Positions 27,795-37,710 are shown, counted from the first letter of the stretch. The stretch: DNA of 64,000 bases from Saccharibacillus sp. CPCC 101409 (GCF_030518235.1 NZ_JAULSA010000011.1:62001-126000); one strand, 5' to 3'. Notes: a model not told the origin generated them from the sequence alone. Program-made: numbers and translations.

Positions 27795-28290
27795 TTATCC
27801 TTCTTGGCTGCCGTTCTTCAGCGAGCCAATTTCTTCTTCTGTAAGGCCGGTAATCTCCGCTATCATTGGGATGTCGAGATTCCTGTCGAGCATACGGCGG
27901 GCACTGGCAAGATTGGCTGCTTTAACTCCTTCTTTGATGCCTTCTTTCAATCCCTCTTCCATGCCCTGTTCTCTGCTTGCTCTGCGCATACCGTTCAGTT
28001 CGTACTTGGCAAACTCCCTGGCTTCATAGAGTTGTCTGATTTCATCGTTTCCGCTGAAATACTCCAATCTTTCCTCCGTGCGACAAATCGCTTTATCCAT
28101 TTCCATCAGCTCCTTTAACTGAGGTCCCGAAATATCCTGCTTCATAAAAACTAACCATCGGTGCAGCGGATCGGCAAAATCTTTTTGAATCTTATTAAAA
28201 ACCGGCAGCTCGATAAAACGAACCTCCAGATCATCCGTCAGCTTTAAACTTCGATCCTTGTCTTCATATTCTCGAATTCAATAAAAATTG
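27795..28290 (-). pseudogene. Decayed Rpn-family nuclease, C-terminal remnant
   Basis: An intact 116-codon frame (27795-28145) encodes a family C-terminus with short EGLKEGIKEGVK repeats and an MIAEITGLTEEEI tail. The same frame continues upstream without a start as LTDDLEVRFIELPVFNKI, a typical Rpn core ending, until a TGA near 28280. A shifted frame before it (HHESNAIF) may be a further piece. The N-terminal nuclease core is missing, so this is a truncated and frameshifted relative of the gene at 20945-22030. Confidence 0.7.
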
Positions 28291-28373
28291 CGTTCGATTC
28301 ATGATGGGGTTGAACTTGTATCCCTTTCATTATAACATCCGCCGCACAGATCGGTACCGCCTCAGTCCAAGTA

Positions 28374-28448
28374 AAAAAGCCCTTTTCCCGCTCCGGTAAA
28401 GGAGAAGAAAAGGGCTTGCCGGCTGTAAGAGTGAGACCTTACAGCCGG
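28374..28448 (-). terminator. Double-hairpin terminator after the first LPQTG adhesin
   Basis: On the minus strand a CCGGCTGTAAG/CTTACAGCCGG hairpin directly follows the stop codon. A second stem, GCCCTTTTC/GAAAAGGGC, follows and ends in TTTTTT. Confidence 0.88.
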
Positions 28449-28455
28449 ATTAAGC

Positions 28456-31400
28456 TTATTTCGATACGCGTCCCGTCCGTCTCAGGATAAACCCGAGCAG
28501 GATGAGACCGGCGCCGCCCATTACGAACGGAAGCTTGCTGCTCTCGCCTGTCTGCGGCAGAGTCGGTTCACTCGATACGACCGTACCCTGGATGACCGGT
28601 ACTCCCTGCGGAATCGTATCGTCCGGCAGAATGACCGGCGTATCCTGCGGTACCGTGCTGTCCGGAATCGGCAGAATCGGCGTTGAAGGCTCGTCCGTCG
28701 CCGGCAGAATCGGAGGACCCTGCGGCGTTGGTTCGTCCGGCACCGGAATCGTCGTGTCGATCGGATTTTCCGGCGTTGTCGTATCGACCGGCGTATCCGG
28801 GATAATCGGCGGGCCCGAAGGTACCGTCGTATCCGGAATGGTCGTATCCGGCGTCGTCGGAATGATCGGCGTTACCGGTGTGCCCGGATTGGTAGGCGTT
28901 CCCGGATTTGTCGGTGTGCCTGGATTTGTTGGCGTTCCGGGATTGGTCGGGTTGCCCGGGTTTGTAGGATTACCCGGATTGTCGGGGTTTCCTGGGTTGC
29001 CCGGGTTATCTGGATTGCCCGGGTTGCCGTTATTTGGCGTGTTGGCAATCGTAATTTGCTTCACGCCGCCCGAGTCGATGACGCTGCGGTCGATCACGAT
29101 GCTGCGCGTTGCGCCCTCGCTGCCGATCGCGTAGCCCGAAGGCGCCTGCGTTTCGGTCAGCGTATAAGTGCCGTACAGCAGATTGTTAAACTTGATCTTG
29201 CCGCTTGCGTCGGTCGTAAGCGAAATCGGCTGTCCTTGTCCGTTATTGTTGGTCAGTTGGAAAGTAGCGCCGGCCAACACTTTGGATTGATTGGACGAAT
29301 CGACCTTGGTGATTTCCAGAGCGCCGCGCACCCCGGAGCCCGAACCGGAACCCGAAGATTCTTTTACGATAACCGTGGTCGGCTCGGTTGTAACGGTGTT
29401 GACATTGTCACCTTGGAAGCTGACCTTGTTGCTGATCGCGTCATTTACACTCGCCTTGATCAGCGAAGAATAGGTCAGGACATAAGCCGAGTCGATCTGA
29501 TTCTTGAACGAGAGCGTAAACGTCTCCTGCTCACCGGGATTTCCTGTGAATTCAATCGTATAATCGGTGTCTGCCTTCAAAGGAGTCTGATCGAGAGCGA
29601 TCGAACCGTTGGCTCCCACAGTCGCTTTGTAAAGACGGAACGAATCGCGATCGAGCAGCTGATTCGGCGTCGGCGTATCGATAATTTTGGCGTTCGACAC
29701 AGTCCGTTTACCGCTATTGATCACTACGTTCCATGCAATGCGGTCGCCCAGCTGGTCGCCGTATTTGTAAACATATTCGCTGCCGTTGCCGCTTGGCTGC
29801 TTGTACGGATAGAACCCGACCTGCGAAGTGCTTGTAATGGCTTCGCCCTTAATCGTTCCGTTCAGGATCGATCTGTTTACGAATCCGTTCTCGGGCACAT
29901 CCAGATTGTTCTCGTTGAAATCCGTCGTATACGTAATGACAATCTGCTCGGTAATCGGACGGTTAAATTGGATCACAAAGCTTTTTCCGTCGTTGGCCGG
30001 CGTGTACGTGTAAGCGGACCGGTCAACCGGCGTTCCGCTGCCCGTTTGCACACCTACGGAGTCTTTTACCAGAGTCAGGCCGCCGTTGAGGAGATAGTCC
30101 GTAACTACGGCATTTTCAATTGTCAGCTTATCGGTATTCACAAAGATCTGCCAGCCGGTCTGGCTCTTGCTATAGTCGACCGACGTGTTCAGCTTGTAGA
30201 AAATATTGCTGCGTCCAAGTTCCACCGAATCCTGGGACTGCTTGTCGCCGGCAGTGACCGTATTGGTTACTGTAGCGTCGTTTTGAAGATAAGTGGTACC
30301 TGCCGCGGTCGTTTGGTAATCGATGGTGACCAGCTTGGTGATATCGTGCAGGAACTGCAGATCGAATCCGCTGCCCGACTCGGTCACGGTGTAATCCGTT
30401 CCTTTTACCAGCGTTCGACCTTCGCTGCGAACCACGAACGAATCCGGCAGCAGCTTCTGGAACGAGCTGGAAACGCCTTCTCCGGTAGTTGTGAAAGAAT
30501 CGTGCAGCAGAGCGTCGTTCTTGGCGATGTTCGCTTCATTGATATTGTACTGAATCGTCCACTTGACCGTCCGGTTCAGCAGATCGGAATCGGAAATCCG
30601 GCCCGTTTTCTTCAGTACGCCGTTGCCGCGTTCGATCTCCACGGTCTTGGAATCGCTCACCGGATCTTTGCCGCTGGCCGACAAGGTTGCCGTGTTGACG
30701 AATTTCGTTTCGGTACCCGAACCGATTTCCGTCGAATAATAAACACGGTATTCGTTGGCAATATCGCCGAGTTTCAAATTGATATTGCCCGAAGCGGTAT
30801 CCAGCGTATAAGCGCCGGGATCGACCAGCTCTTCACTGTTGGACGCTCCCACTCTGTAAACTTGGATCGAATTTGCGATAAGATCCAGTCCCTGCGGAGT
30901 CGGATCGGTCAGAACCGCATTGTTCAAGCGCTGCGAGTCCGTATTCAAACTTACCGTCCATTTGATGCCGCCGTTTCTGTCTTCCCAACCCGTTTTGTGA
31001 ATTTTCAACGGTTTTTTAGTGACAGGATACAAGATGTAGTTGGCTCCGCCTTCAATCGGGGTAACCGTTACTTCTTCTCCGCCATCAACAATTTTCTTTT
31101 TCAGCGAAGACACAATCGTCAGCGTTCCTTTTACATCGGAATGGTTCTCGATGTAGTCGTTGAACGTGATCGTTACGTGCCCGTCGATTGTAACTTCGAA
31201 CGAGCCCACCGTTTCATTTCCGGAATCGGCGGCAGTAATGTCCGATTTGATCACATTGTAAATTGCAAATTCACTTGGCAGATCGAACTCGTAAGTCGAG
31301 CCGGCTCCGTACTTGTTGTCCGGCAGCGCCCAGGTGTAGTCCAGTCTGATCTCGCCGTTGGGATCGAAGTTCGCATTCGGGTCATTCGGCGAAAGCACAT

Positions 31401-32010
31401 TGCCGTCTTTGTCCGTCAGCGTAACGCCGGTCAGGATGTTTTCCGTAATTTCTTGCTGCTCAAGCGCTTCTGCGGCAAGCTTCGCTTCCGCCTCTTCTTC
31501 CAGCGCGGCTTTCTCTTCGTCCGTCAGAGCTTCTTCGTCGTCCGCAGGAGCTTCAAGGTCCGTATCCGGAGCTTCTTCGCCCTCTGTCGGCGCTTCGACT
31601 TCGGTTCCCGGAGTCTCTTCGCCCGCTGCCGGGGTCTCGACTTCGGTTCCCGGCGTTTGCTCGTTATCTGTCGAAGTTCCCGGTTCTGCAGCAGGAGTTT
31701 CTTCCTCTGCCGCCGGAGCCTCTTCCTGTACCGGGGTACTTTCTTCACCGGCAGCCGCTTCGACTACCGGCGCTTCCGTACTGCTACTTTCGGTAACTTC
31801 CTCGCCTGTAATTTCCGCTGCAGGCTGCGAGGATTCCGTCTGATTGTCATTTTCTACAGCCGCTCCAACCGTTTCCTGCTGTGCAGGCTGGTCCGAAGTC
31901 ACCTCTTCCGCTTGTGCACGTCCGATCCCTATGCCAAAAATAGTATGTAATACGAGCACCAGCGCCAGACATACGGCCCAAAACTTTCTGTTTTTACCCA
32001 TACTTTGCAC
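28456..32010 (-). CDS. LPQTG wall-anchored adhesin with collagen-binding-like and SpaA domains
   Basis: The predicted protein has 1184 residues. GTG at 32010 or ATG at 32001 may start it; AGGAGG lies 4 or 13 bases upstream. A signal peptide (to about 35, ending RAQA) leads into an acidic Glu/Thr/Pro stretch (about 36-195). Several beta-rich domains like the Collagen_bind/Sdr adhesin repeats follow (about 195-900). Next is a SpaA-type prealbumin domain (about 935-1010, LEITKVD...TLTETQAP) whose Lys and Glu could form an isopeptide bond. Then come Asn-Pro-Gly repeats and a sorting signal LPQTGE, a hydrophobic helix and RRTGRVSK. It should be linked to peptidoglycan by sortase A, which is not in the window. 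A paralogue lies immediately upstream. Confidence 0.85.
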   Translation of the reverse strand: MQSMGKNRKFWAVCLALVLVLHTIFGIGIGRAQAEEVTSDQPAQQETVGAAVENDNQTESSQPAAEITGEEVTESSSTEAPVVEAAAGEESTPVQEEAPAAEEETPAAEPGTSTDNEQTPGTEVETPAAGEETPGTEVEAPTEGEEAPDTDLEAPADDEEALTDEEKAALEEEAEAKLAAEALEQQEITENILTGVTLTDKDGNVLSPNDPNANFDPNGEIRLDYTWALPDNKYGAGSTYEFDLPSEFAIYNVIKSDITAADSGNETVGSFEVTIDGHVTITFNDYIENHSDVKGTLTIVSSLKKKIVDGGEEVTVTPIEGGANYILYPVTKKPLKIHKTGWEDRNGGIKWTVSLNTDSQRLNNAVLTDPTPQGLDLIANSIQVYRVGASNSEELVDPGAYTLDTASGNINLKLGDIANEYRVYYSTEIGSGTETKFVNTATLSASGKDPVSDSKTVEIERGNGVLKKTGRISDSDLLNRTVKWTIQYNINEANIAKNDALLHDSFTTTGEGVSSSFQKLLPDSFVVRSEGRTLVKGTDYTVTESGSGFDLQFLHDITKLVTIDYQTTAAGTTYLQNDATVTNTVTAGDKQSQDSVELGRSNIFYKLNTSVDYSKSQTGWQIFVNTDKLTIENAVVTDYLLNGGLTLVKDSVGVQTGSGTPVDRSAYTYTPANDGKSFVIQFNRPITEQIVITYTTDFNENNLDVPENGFVNRSILNGTIKGEAITSTSQVGFYPYKQPSGNGSEYVYKYGDQLGDRIAWNVVINSGKRTVSNAKIIDTPTPNQLLDRDSFRLYKATVGANGSIALDQTPLKADTDYTIEFTGNPGEQETFTLSFKNQIDSAYVLTYSSLIKASVNDAISNKVSFQGDNVNTVTTEPTTVIVKESSGSGSGSGVRGALEITKVDSSNQSKVLAGATFQLTNNNGQGQPISLTTDASGKIKFNNLLYGTYTLTETQAPSGYAIGSEGATRSIVIDRSVIDSGGVKQITIANTPNNGNPGNPDNPGNPGNPDNPGNPTNPGNPTNPGTPTNPGTPTNPGTPTNPGTPVTPIIPTTPDTTIPDTTVPSGPPIIPDTPVDTTTPENPIDTTIPVPDEPTPQGPPILPATDEPSTPILPIPDSTVPQDTPVILPDDTIPQGVPVIQGTVVSSEPTLPQTGESSKLPFVMGGAGLILLGFILRRTGRVSK

Positions 32011-32155
32011 TATCCCTCCTCGATGTCGTTTGGTAACCCCAGAGACTAAAAAACCATGTAAAAAGGCCTTTTCAATATCATTCTATGTTAAACACCAATG
32101 CGGGACGATAAACCTAAAGTTCCTCTTTTTTATATAGATTTTGAATATAACGCTA

Positions 32156-32199
32156 TAAAAAGCCCTACTGCGCCTTTCTCAAGCGTAGTAGGGCTTTTT
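32156..32199 (-). terminator. Terminator after the second LPQTG adhesin
   Basis: AAAAAGCCCTACT and AGTAGGGCTTTTT arms around a 17-base loop, 12 bases after the stop of the adhesin at 32211. Confidence 0.9.
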
Positions 32200-32210
32200 G
32201 CCTGCTTCTT

Positions 32211-35200
32211 TTATTTCTGGGATTTTGCGGTTTTGGCATAACGGTGCAGTAAAAAGCCTATGGCCAACAAACCAAGCCCGGCCAGAGCAAACGGCAGCCG
32301 GCTTTCTTCGCCGGTTTGCGGCAGAATCGGCGCGCCTTCCGGCACGACGGTTCCCGGCACGGTCGGCGGGGTTTCCTGCGGAATATCGCCGCCTGGAACC
32401 GGCACATAAGGCTCTGCCGGCATAATTGGCGGAATCCCCTGCGGAACCGGTTCGCCGGGTACTGCCGTTTCCGGCTGCCCAGGCGCCGGGATCTGCGGCG
32501 TTCCACGCGGCGTGTCGTCGCCCGGAACCGGCACTTCGGGCTGCGGCTCTGCCGGATCGCTTACCGGCGTATCCGACGCCGGTTCCGGGATCTGCGGCGG
32601 GGAGGAAGGTCCCGGTTCGCCGGGAACCGGAACGCCCTGCGGCACATCGCTGTCCGGTACAGGGGCCCCGGGCTCATCCGGGATTACAGGCACGGCCGGC
32701 GGGCCGGAATTATCCGGATTGTTCGGCGGCGTGCCCGGTAAGGGCTGCTCGGGCTGAGGTCCCGGAGTTACCGGGACGCCGGGCCCAGTCGGAACCGGAG
32801 TATCCGGCTGCTGCGGAATGCCCGGTTCTGTCGGGGTTCCGCCGTCCGGCGGGGTTCCCGGTTCGCCCGGAGTCCCGCTATCCGGCGGATTTCCCGGTTC
32901 GCCCGGCACGACCGGCGCCGCTTCGTTGGCGACGGTCAGCTTCTTGAGGCCGCCTTCTTGACGCGCGTTTGCGTCGATCACTACCGTACGGACGCGCTGC
33001 GCCTCGTCCGTGCGGTAGCCTTCCGGCGCCTGCGTCTCCGTCAGCGTATAGCTGCCGTACAGCAGCTGTCCGAACACAATCCGGCCGTTCTCGTCGGTTG
33101 TCCGCGTAACGGCGGGACGCCGCTTGGCGGCATCCTGGAGCTCAAAAGTCGCTCCAGCCAAATATTTGGACGGATCGGCCGCGTCCACTTTCGTGACTTC
33201 CAACGCTCCGCGCACGCCGGCGCCCGTACCGGAACCGGAAGAAGTGCGCACCACGATCGAACGGCTGCTCTCGACCTGCCCGGTCGTCACGCCGGTGCCT
33301 TCAAAGCTCACCTCGTTGCTTACCGTTTCGCGGTCCGAGGCGTACAGCACCGATTGATATTCCAGGATAAAAGCCTGCCGGATCGGGCCGGCGAAGAGCA
33401 GTTCGAACCGCTCCGTATCGCCGGATGTAATCTTGAGCGTATAGTCCCGGCCTTTTACAAGCTCCTGGCCGCGGCTGAGCGAACCGTCCGCCGCGGCATC
33501 CGCCCGGTATACACGGAACGATTCTTCGTCCAATACCTGGTTGCGCGTCGGCGTATCCGTCACCTTGGCATTTTCCACGTAAGATTGTCCCCGGTTGATC
33601 GTCACGTTCCAGTCGATCCGGCTTCCCTGCTGAGCGCCGGTCTTGGAAACGTACTCGCTTCCGCCGGGAATCGGCACGCTCGCCGACCAGGTTCCCAGCG
33701 AAGAGCCTTCGCTGTCCAGGGAAGCTTCGTTCACCGCGGAACTGCCGACAATCTGTCCGTCCACCGTCGTTTTAAACGTAATCCAGTACGGCGTGTCGAT
33801 CGGCTTGTTGAACGCGATTCGCAGTTCATTGCCGTTCGACTCGTCCGGAGGCGTCACCCTATAGTCGGCCGGGCTCGCCACCGCTCCTTTTTGCGCGCCG
33901 TTCTTCGAACCGGTCAGCACCAGATTGTGCACGGTCAGCGAGCCTTCTACGTAACGCTGCCCGGTCCGGATGGTATCGGTCAGCACCGCGCCGTTCAAAG
34001 CAAGGTTGTTATAGTTCGCTTTAATGTCCCAGGTCAGTTCTTTGGTCTGCGCGTTATAGCTGCCGGATTTCGATCCGTTCTGCTGCGTCAAAGTATCCGG
34101 CGTAAAACGGGCGACTACTTCGCGGCTGCGCGAATTCCTGCTCTCGCTCCAGACTACTTTTGCGCTGTTGACGAAGTCGGCCTGCTTACGATCGGTTTTC
34201 CACGTTTGATTGAATTTCGTCGTATACGTAACCGTCACGCTGTCCGTCAGCGTCCGGTTAAACCGAATCGTAAACCCCGACCGGTTCCCTTCCGGAATCG
34301 TCAGTGTATAATCCGCGGCCGGCAGCGCTTTTCCGGTCGACGTCAGCACTTTGAGCGAATCCGGCACCAGTTCCAGACCGCCGTTCGTAAACGTATCGGT
34401 CAGCACCGCATTCTCCATGCTGAACCGGTCTTCGTTGACGATCGAGCGCCACGACGCCGTTTTGAGCTTGTAGTTTACTCCGGTATTCGTCTTCGTCAGC
34501 AGGCTGCGCTGCAGCGTCTGCGAAGCCGATTTGCTGATCTTGCCCGTTGTAATCGTATTGGTGATCCGGTCGTTCGCGTACACCGCTCCGGCCGCTGCGG
34601 TACGGTACGTAACGGTATGCGCCGACTTCACCTCGTTTACAAACTGCAGGTCGAAACCGGTCCTCCCTCCAGACACGGGCACCGTTTTCACCGTATAATC
34701 CGTACCTTCGGCCAGTAAGCGGTTAGTCCCCGTTTCCGTGACTTTGAGCGTTCCTTCGACAAGTTTCTGGCCGCTGTTAAAACGATCCTGCAGCAGCGCT
34801 TCCTTCGCCGGAATCGTCAGCGAGCCGGCGTTGTAGCGTACGATCCAGTCGATCGACTGCGACTCGCGATCGTACGCGCCGACCGCTTTGCTCAGCAGTT
34901 CGCCGCGCTTAACCGTCACGGTCGCCGATGCCGTCGCCGGCTCGATTCCCTGCGCAGCGAGAGTCGCTGTATTCGTAAACTGCGTCTGCGCGCCCGCACC
35001 CACGCCCGTGCTGTATACGATTCGATAAGACTCTTTAACAACGGACTCGGCGCCAAAAGCAACGCGCAGCTCGCCCGATTCGTCCGCAGCCAGCGTATAC
35101 GCTTCTTTCGGCAGCGGTTCCCCGAGCGTTCGCTGGCCGGACGCGGAGATTTGCAGACGATACACCTGCACCGACTCCGCGTCGAGCGTCAGCCCGTCGG

Positions 35201-36185
35201 GGATCTTATCGTTCAGCACCACCCCGTTCAAACGCTGCAGCGACGTGTTGATATCGACCGTCCAATCGATCGAGCCTCCGCCGCTGTTTGCTTCGCCTTT
35301 TTTATCGAGCAGCGCTCCGTTCTTCGGCAGCAATACCAGAACGACAACACGCTCGGTGTCCCCGATCGGGAACGGGATGCGGACTTCCGTGCTTTCTTTG
35401 ACCGCTTCTTCCTTGAGTTCCGTCCGAACGGTCAGCGTCCCCGAAATCTCGGAATACTCTTCGACAAAACGATTGAACGTCACGGTGACATGTCCGTCCG
35501 TCGTTACGCCGAAGCTTCCGACCGCTTCTTGCGTCCCCTCGCCGATAGACAGCGGCACATCGCGGATCTCCGTATAAATGCGAAATTCCGACGGGAGATC
35601 GAATTCGAACGTCGATCCCGCTTTATACGTATGATCGCCCGGAAGCGCCCAACTATAATTCAGCAGGATTGTCGACTGCGGATCGAATCGTTTCACTTCG
35701 CCTGCGTCTCCCTCGATTGTGCGGCCTTCCTCATCCGTCAGCTTAACCGAGGTCAGGATATTCGCCGGATACACGGCGGCTTCTTCGTCAAGATCGTCAG
35801 CCGCGTCTTCTTTGGCAGCAGCCGGATCGGCAGCGCTTTGCTCGTCTTCTTCGACCGCCGCCGATTCGGAAATCCTTGTATCGTTCTGCTCGTCCCCGGT
35901 TGGTTCGGGCTCGCCTGATTCCGCTTGCTCCGCTTCAGTTCCGGCCGATTCGGTCTCGGTCGCCCGAGTTTCGTTTTCGGCCGCATGAGTCTCGATAGGT
36001 TCAGCCAGGGTTCCATTATCCGAGACTCCGGCTTCGCTTTGCTGCGGCTGTTCCTGGTTCTGTTCTCCGGCCGGCCGCGCTTCCGGCGCTTCGGCCCGGA
36101 CCTGTCCGTCAACCCCACCCCAGCCCAGCAAGCTATGTAGGATCAGCATACATGCAATAAACGCTACTCCGATTTTCCTCGTCAC
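32211..36185 (-). CDS. LPQTG wall-anchored adhesin, paralogue of the neighbour
   Basis: The 1324-residue protein has the same layout as the 1184-residue paralogue downstream. It has a signal peptide to about 32, an acidic Glu/Ala-rich stretch (about 33-140), collagen-binding-like beta domains starting with NILTSVKLTD (about 146), and a SpaA domain (LEVTKVD...TLTETQAP, about 1030-1105). A long Pro/Gly/Glu region follows, then LPQTGEE, a helix and HRYAKTAKSQK. The shared order of domains and words such as FDLPSEF points to tandem duplication with later divergence. It is separated from its paralogue by its own terminator, so the two can be regulated apart. The ligand is unknown. Confidence 0.85.
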   Translation of the reverse strand: MTRKIGVAFIACMLILHSLLGWGGVDGQVRAEAPEARPAGEQNQEQPQQSEAGVSDNGTLAEPIETHAAENETRATETESAGTEAEQAESGEPEPTGDEQNDTRISESAAVEEDEQSAADPAAAKEDAADDLDEEAAVYPANILTSVKLTDEEGRTIEGDAGEVKRFDPQSTILLNYSWALPGDHTYKAGSTFEFDLPSEFRIYTEIRDVPLSIGEGTQEAVGSFGVTTDGHVTVTFNRFVEEYSEISGTLTVRTELKEEAVKESTEVRIPFPIGDTERVVVLVLLPKNGALLDKKGEANSGGGSIDWTVDINTSLQRLNGVVLNDKIPDGLTLDAESVQVYRLQISASGQRTLGEPLPKEAYTLAADESGELRVAFGAESVVKESYRIVYSTGVGAGAQTQFTNTATLAAQGIEPATASATVTVKRGELLSKAVGAYDRESQSIDWIVRYNAGSLTIPAKEALLQDRFNSGQKLVEGTLKVTETGTNRLLAEGTDYTVKTVPVSGGRTGFDLQFVNEVKSAHTVTYRTAAAGAVYANDRITNTITTGKISKSASQTLQRSLLTKTNTGVNYKLKTASWRSIVNEDRFSMENAVLTDTFTNGGLELVPDSLKVLTSTGKALPAADYTLTIPEGNRSGFTIRFNRTLTDSVTVTYTTKFNQTWKTDRKQADFVNSAKVVWSESRNSRSREVVARFTPDTLTQQNGSKSGSYNAQTKELTWDIKANYNNLALNGAVLTDTIRTGQRYVEGSLTVHNLVLTGSKNGAQKGAVASPADYRVTPPDESNGNELRIAFNKPIDTPYWITFKTTVDGQIVGSSAVNEASLDSEGSSLGTWSASVPIPGGSEYVSKTGAQQGSRIDWNVTINRGQSYVENAKVTDTPTRNQVLDEESFRVYRADAAADGSLSRGQELVKGRDYTLKITSGDTERFELLFAGPIRQAFILEYQSVLYASDRETVSNEVSFEGTGVTTGQVESSRSIVVRTSSGSGTGAGVRGALEVTKVDAADPSKYLAGATFELQDAAKRRPAVTRTTDENGRIVFGQLLYGSYTLTETQAPEGYRTDEAQRVRTVVIDANARQEGGLKKLTVANEAAPVVPGEPGNPPDSGTPGEPGTPPDGGTPTEPGIPQQPDTPVPTGPGVPVTPGPQPEQPLPGTPPNNPDNSGPPAVPVIPDEPGAPVPDSDVPQGVPVPGEPGPSSPPQIPEPASDTPVSDPAEPQPEVPVPGDDTPRGTPQIPAPGQPETAVPGEPVPQGIPPIMPAEPYVPVPGGDIPQETPPTVPGTVVPEGAPILPQTGEESRLPFALAGLGLLAIGFLLHRYAKTAKSQK

Positions 36186-36241
36186 TCTTCACCTGCCCTT
36201 TCTGCAGTACCTGCTGTCGACAAAGTATAGCTTTGCAAAAC

Positions 36242-36283
36242 ACAAAAACCCCCTTCGTTTGCTTAAACGAAAAGAGGTTTTTA
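36242..36283. terminator. Terminator between adhesin and pore-loop protein genes
   Basis: AAAAACC...CTTCGTTT and AAACGAA...GGTTTTT arms with a GCTT loop. It lies downstream of the minus-strand gene at 36360. Confidence 0.8.
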
Positions 36284-36359
36284 TAAACTTTAAATAAAGA
36301 ATTAATATACAAATAAAATATAATTGTAATATTTTTTCTGACATACTTCTAAGTTTATT

Positions 36360-37097
36360 TCATTGGTTTTCATCGTTTTCGTGGGAATCTTTCGAAGTTA
36401 TACCTGGCAGCAAAGAGACAAAACGCGCAAACGTAAGCAGCGTCATAACCAGGCCGATAAAAGACTGAACGGCAATTAACGATATGCTCACTTGATCTTT
36501 GATTCCGAAATTAGCCTGTCCAAAAGTAGTCATTGTGACAAAGCTGATATACAAAGCCTGGGAAAGAGGATTATGAATATCGGTATCGATATTGAACGAT
36601 TGAGCGCTTACCAAATAACATACTGCAAACCAAAATATAATTTCAAAAAAATTGTGAATCAGTAAAATGGTCATTCTACGGAATCCGACAAGCTGATAAG
36701 CCGCCTTTTTACGCAAAGCTTTTTCGGCAATCCAATCTCTTCGATCCCGGGCCTGCCGAATCGCTTTTTTCTTTTTTAATTCAGCCCGATATTGATCGAA
36801 CAATAAAATATTCACTTGTGTAATCACGATCTCAAATGTACGCAGTACACCATACCCCAGCAATATATAGGAAAACCATGCGGCTTCGTCAAACAGATAA
36901 ACTATAAACATTGCAGCCATAGAAAGCACAAAGTTCAAAAAAACCCACAGTTCCACTCTGGTCTTACGCGTAAAGCCCGGCTTGAAGATAGCGAACTTTT
37001 TGTTTAAAAACTCGATTCCTTCGAATATTGATACGTAGCTTAGCACTTTAAAAAACAATGAATACAAATAGACGATATCTTTCTCGCCTTTCTCCAT
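36360..37097 (-). CDS. Pore-loop (ion channel-like) membrane protein
   Basis: The 245-residue protein starts at ATG 37097 with AGGGGG seven bases upstream. Hydrophobic helices lie near 50-70, 75-95, 145-165 and 205-230, with a highly basic cytosolic stretch (about 105-135, KKKKAIRQARDRRD). Between the last two helices is LYISFVTMTTFGQANFG, placed as the pore loop of Ion_trans_2 potassium channels would be. The usual TxGYG filter reads TTFGQA, so potassium selectivity is doubtful. The identification as a channel is an inference from this layout; no partner gene is adjacent. Confidence 0.55.
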   Translation of the reverse strand: MEKGEKDIVYLYSLFFKVLSYVSIFEGIEFLNKKFAIFKPGFTRKTRVELWVFLNFVLSMAAMFIVYLFDEAAWFSYILLGYGVLRTFEIVITQVNILLFDQYRAELKKKKAIRQARDRRDWIAEKALRKKAAYQLVGFRRMTILLIHNFFEIIFWFAVCYLVSAQSFNIDTDIHNPLSQALYISFVTMTTFGQANFGIKDQVSISLIAVQSFIGLVMTLLTFARFVSLLPGITSKDSHENDENQ

Positions 37098-37181
37098 TTT
37101 CAAGCCCCCTATGCAAGGTAAATAGCTGTTTCCCTCCTATTATTATCGGCAGTCCCTGATTGAATTCAACCCTTTTCCGCA

Positions 37182-37213
37182 CAAAAAAAGCTCCGCCTGA
37201 GCGGAGCTTTCCG
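37182..37213 (-). terminator. Terminator after the cold-shock gene
   Basis: On the minus strand AAGCTCCGC/GCGGAGCTT arms with a short loop, followed by TTTTTTT, 85 bases after the csp stop. Confidence 0.85.
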
Positions 37214-37296
37214 GCTGAGCCATGTGTACTCTCTAACCAGCATAAATCATTAGAGCTTAATCATCTATGTAGGTCAGGTATACGGCTTATGACGAC

Positions 37297-37494
37297 TTAC
37301 AGAGGAGTGACGTTGGAAGCCTGCGGTCCGCGTGCGCCTTCAACGATGTCAAACTCAACGGATTGTCCTTCTTCCAGCGTTTTGAATCCTTCGATTTGAA
37401 TCGCCGAGAAGTGTACGAAAACGTCGCCGCCTTCTTCCGTTTCGATGAAACCGTAACCTTTTTCTGCGTTAAACCATTTTACTTTACCTTGCAT
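37297..37494 (-). CDS. Cold-shock protein, CspA/CspB family
   Basis: The 65-residue single OB-fold protein has both RNA-binding motifs: KGYGFIE (about 12-18) and DVFVHFSAI (about 24-32). It acts as an RNA chaperone in the cytoplasm. The start is ATG 37494, and a good sigma-A promoter is 50-80 bases upstream. It is monocistronic, with its own terminator. Which csp paralogue it is cannot be told from sequence alone. Confidence 0.95.
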   Translation of the reverse strand: MQGKVKWFNAEKGYGFIETEEGGDVFVHFSAIQIEGFKTLEEGQSVEFDIVEGARGPQASNVTPL

Positions 37495-37544
37495 GCACGA
37501 ACATTCCCTTCGTTATCAAATAAAAATGTGTGATCCACTCTTCG

Positions 37545-37574
37545 ACTATACCACCCTGTATTCTCGACTGTCAA
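37545..37574 (-). promoter_or_regulatory. Sigma-A promoter of the cold-shock gene
   Basis: A perfect TTGACA (37574-37569), an 18-base spacer and TATAGT (37550-37545) on the minus strand give a leader of about 45 bases. Confidence 0.7.
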
Positions 37575-37710
37575 TTGGAATATAAAATAGTTTCATTCAA
37601 TTATATTCCAGCTAAAAGCCAACAATTCAGTCAGGTGAATATACAGATTCGGGATTATTGATAAAATACCCAAAATCGCAAAAAGCGAATCAATTTTCAA
37701 ACATTTTTCC

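Noticed and set aside
29056-31950. 964-codon open frame opposite the first adhesin
   Set aside because: Antisense shadow of a gene with a signal peptide and sorting signal; no ribosome binding site.
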